Positions 5,649-6,650 of a DNA stretch of 6,650 nucleotides are shown here, piece by piece. The notes beneath the pieces were generated by a model. It was not told the origin of the DNA and searched no databases. It worked only from the letters and a program-made list of their open reading frames with translations. The stretch's first letter is position 1; the number at the start of each line of letters is the position of its first letter. The stretch spans positions 1-6,650 of the forward strand of contig DHGK01000011.1 in the NCBI GenBank assembly GCA_002402755.1. Reading direction: 5' to 3'. The translations under genes and the position numbers were made by a program. This DNA is from Planctomycetes bacterium UBA4800. GTDB taxonomy: Bacteria; Planctomycetota; UBA8108; UBA8890; UBA8898.

Positions 5649-6540
5649 GCGGCAGCTCTCCGGGTTCGGCGCCGGCGGCGGCGCGGTCGCGAAGATGGGG
5701 AAACGCCGCCAGCAGCGGCGCGGGGGCGCGAGGGGCGCGGCCCAGGAGGTGCGCGATGTCGATCGCATTGGCGGGCGCCTGGCCGCGATAGTGGTTGTTG
5801 GCAATGACGAACACCGCCGGCGCGGCGGCCGCCGCCTGCCGGATGTGTGCGACCCACGGCGCGAGCTCCGTGTCGGAGTACAGATAGTCGAACTTCCGAT
5901 CGCGGCCCGCGGACGCATCGAACCAGGCCTTGCGGTTGCGGCCGTGGAAGCGGAAGTACGCCGCCGGGCCGAACGCGAACGCCGATGCCGGGAGGCTGGT
6001 CGCCGTCGCCGGCAGGTCGATGTTGGCCAGGCCGATTCCGCGCTCCGCGAGAAACTCCGGGAACCCGCCGTCCAGGAACGAGCGGTGGCGGAGCTCCAGG
6101 ACGAGCGGCAGCCCCGCGAGCCCGTCGGCGAGGCGCCGCAGGCGGTCGAAGGTCGCGGTCGTGCGCTCGAAGTTCCACGGGAACTGGGCGAGCACCGCGC
6201 CGAGCCTGCCGGCCGCGCGCAGGGGCTCGATCGCGGCTCGAAACGGCGCGGCGGCCTCATCCGAGCCCTTGTGGGTGATGTCGCGCAGGAGCTTGCAGGT
6301 GAAGAGGAACCCGGGCGCGGCATCCTCGGCCTGCGCGGCCCAGCGGGCGGCCGTCTCGGGACGCGGCAGCGCGTAGAACGAGCTGTTGATCTCGATGCAG
6401 TCGAAGAACGAGGCGAGGTACGGCAGCCGGGCGCCGGGGGGCAGCCCGCGGGGATAGACCACGCCCTGCCAGTCCTCGTAGGACCAGCCGGCGACGCCGA
6501 TCTTGATGACCGTTGAGGATGTCGCGCGCACGGGCTGCAT
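5641..6540 (-). CDS. DUF72 (YecE-like) family protein
   Basis: 299 residues, within the usual size range of the DUF72/YecE family. The fold is expected to be a TIM-type barrel; the biochemical role is not established. Family motifs appear in order: IKIGVAGWSYEDWQGVVYP (12-30), LPYLASFFDCIEINSSFYAL (39-58), FLFTCKLLRDITH (78-90), GAVLAQFPWNF (114-124), LVLELRHRSF (146-155), YFRFHGRN (195-202) and FVIANNHYRGQAPANA (244-259). The C-terminal 35 or so residues are Ala/Pro-rich. No signal peptide or membrane segment is seen. The start at ATG 6540 places the first conserved strand at residue 12; the upstream sequence has only a weak, distant GGGG, so initiation may be weak or leaderless. It heads a two-gene operon with the pseudouridine synthase. 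I see no functional link to the opposing redox operon. Confidence 0.93.
   Translation of the reverse strand: MQPVRATSSTVIKIGVAGWSYEDWQGVVYPRGLPPGARLPYLASFFDCIEINSSFYALPRPETAARWAAQAEDAAPGFLFTCKLLRDITHKGSDEAAAPFRAAIEPLRAAGRLGAVLAQFPWNFERTTATFDRLRRLADGLAGLPLVLELRHRSFLDGGFPEFLAERGIGLANIDLPATATSLPASAFAFGPAAYFRFHGRNRKAWFDASAGRDRKFDYLYSDTELAPWVAHIRQAAAAAPAVFVIANNHYRGQAPANAIDIAHLLGRAPRAPAPLLAAFPHLRDRAAAGAEPGELPHA
5656..5661 (-). promoter_or_regulatory. Ribosome binding site of the pseudouridine synthase gene
   Basis: On the minus strand GGAGAG stands 7 nt before ATG 5648, inside the last codons of the DUF72 gene. It fixes the start at the 8-nt overlap and argues against any longer version of the protein. 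Confidence 0.65.
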
Positions 6541-6650
6541 GCATAGAAGTCTACCCCGCCGGCGGCGCCGTGGAATCGGGATTCGTAACCGGTCACGGTT
6601 TTTTCGCCGTGCGTGGATGCACAGGCAGGTGTCATCTGACGGAAAGGAAA
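6541..6650. other. Non-coding region upstream of the DUF72 gene, with two small dyads
   Basis: No convincing gene is seen in these 110 bases. There are two dyads: GTAACCGGTCAC (6585-6596, one mismatched pair) and GTGCGT-GG-ATGCAC (6609-6622, one mismatched pair). The first overlaps an AACCG-GTCA-CGGTT hairpin followed by TTTT (6587-6604), which looks like a weak plus-strand terminator, but no plus-strand gene is visible just to its left. No clear -35/-10 pair for the DUF72 gene was found. The window ends in a purine-rich stretch (GGAAAGGAAA, 6641-6650) that could be the ribosome binding site of a plus-strand gene outside the window. Confidence 0.35.

Noticed and set aside
6587..6604. Intrinsic terminator on the plus strand (AACCG-GTCA-CGGTT plus T-run)
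   Set aside because: The stem is only 5 bp, and no plus-strand gene lies between 4642 and this point. It is kept only as a note on the upstream region.
4698..6635. A 645-codon version of the pseudouridine synthase reaching back to 6635
   Set aside because: The added stretch lies out of frame over the DUF72 gene and is low-complexity Arg/Ser/Pro. ATG 5648 has a good ribosome binding site and precedes the S4 domain.

Overview
The window is very GC-rich (clearly above 65% by eye, not counted), and G or C dominates third codon positions. It carries a tight five-gene plus-strand operon (1-4642) facing a two-gene minus-strand operon (6540-4698). The content points to an anaerobic bacterium with flavin-based electron bifurcation. 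The phylum cannot be fixed from this sequence; sulfate reducers and many uncultured anaerobes carry similar clusters. No rRNA, tRNA, CRISPR array, insertion sequence or phage gene was seen.

Region 1 (1-4642) is the 3' part of an HdrA-FlxDCBA module. It holds the C-terminal three quarters or so of an HdrA-type iron-sulfur flavoprotein, then an MvhD/FlxD [2Fe-2S] protein, a dicluster 4Fe-4S protein (FlxC), an AsrA/HydB-like 4Fe-4S protein (FlxB) and an FAD/NAD(P)-binding protein with a PyrK-type [2Fe-2S] tail (FlxA). Junctions are short or overlapping (TGATG, 12 nt, 9 nt, then a start 14 nt after an ATGA junction), so the genes are almost certainly co-transcribed. By analogy with FlxABCD-HdrABC of sulfate reducers, FlxA would oxidise NAD(P)H and FlxB, FlxC and FlxD would pass electrons to HdrA. 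The HdrA flavin would then split them between ferredoxin and a higher-potential disulfide acceptor on HdrBC (a heterodisulfide or DsrC-like trisulfide). HdrB and HdrC are not in the window, so the acceptor is unknown.

Region 2 (4643-4697) is the convergent gap. It holds three complementary arms that can form either of two mutually exclusive GC hairpins, one abutting each operon end.

Region 3 (4698-6540, minus strand) has a DUF72/YecE-family gene followed, with an 8-nt overlap, by an S4-domain RluA-family RNA pseudouridine synthase. Region 4 (6541-6650) is a short upstream region with two small dyads and no convincing gene.

The bifurcation module is the main biological content. It is a known type of system, not a new one. 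The less explained items are the shared-arm hairpins, a short A/T-rich codon island in hdrA, and the repeated CPMCxC motif in FlxB and FlxC.
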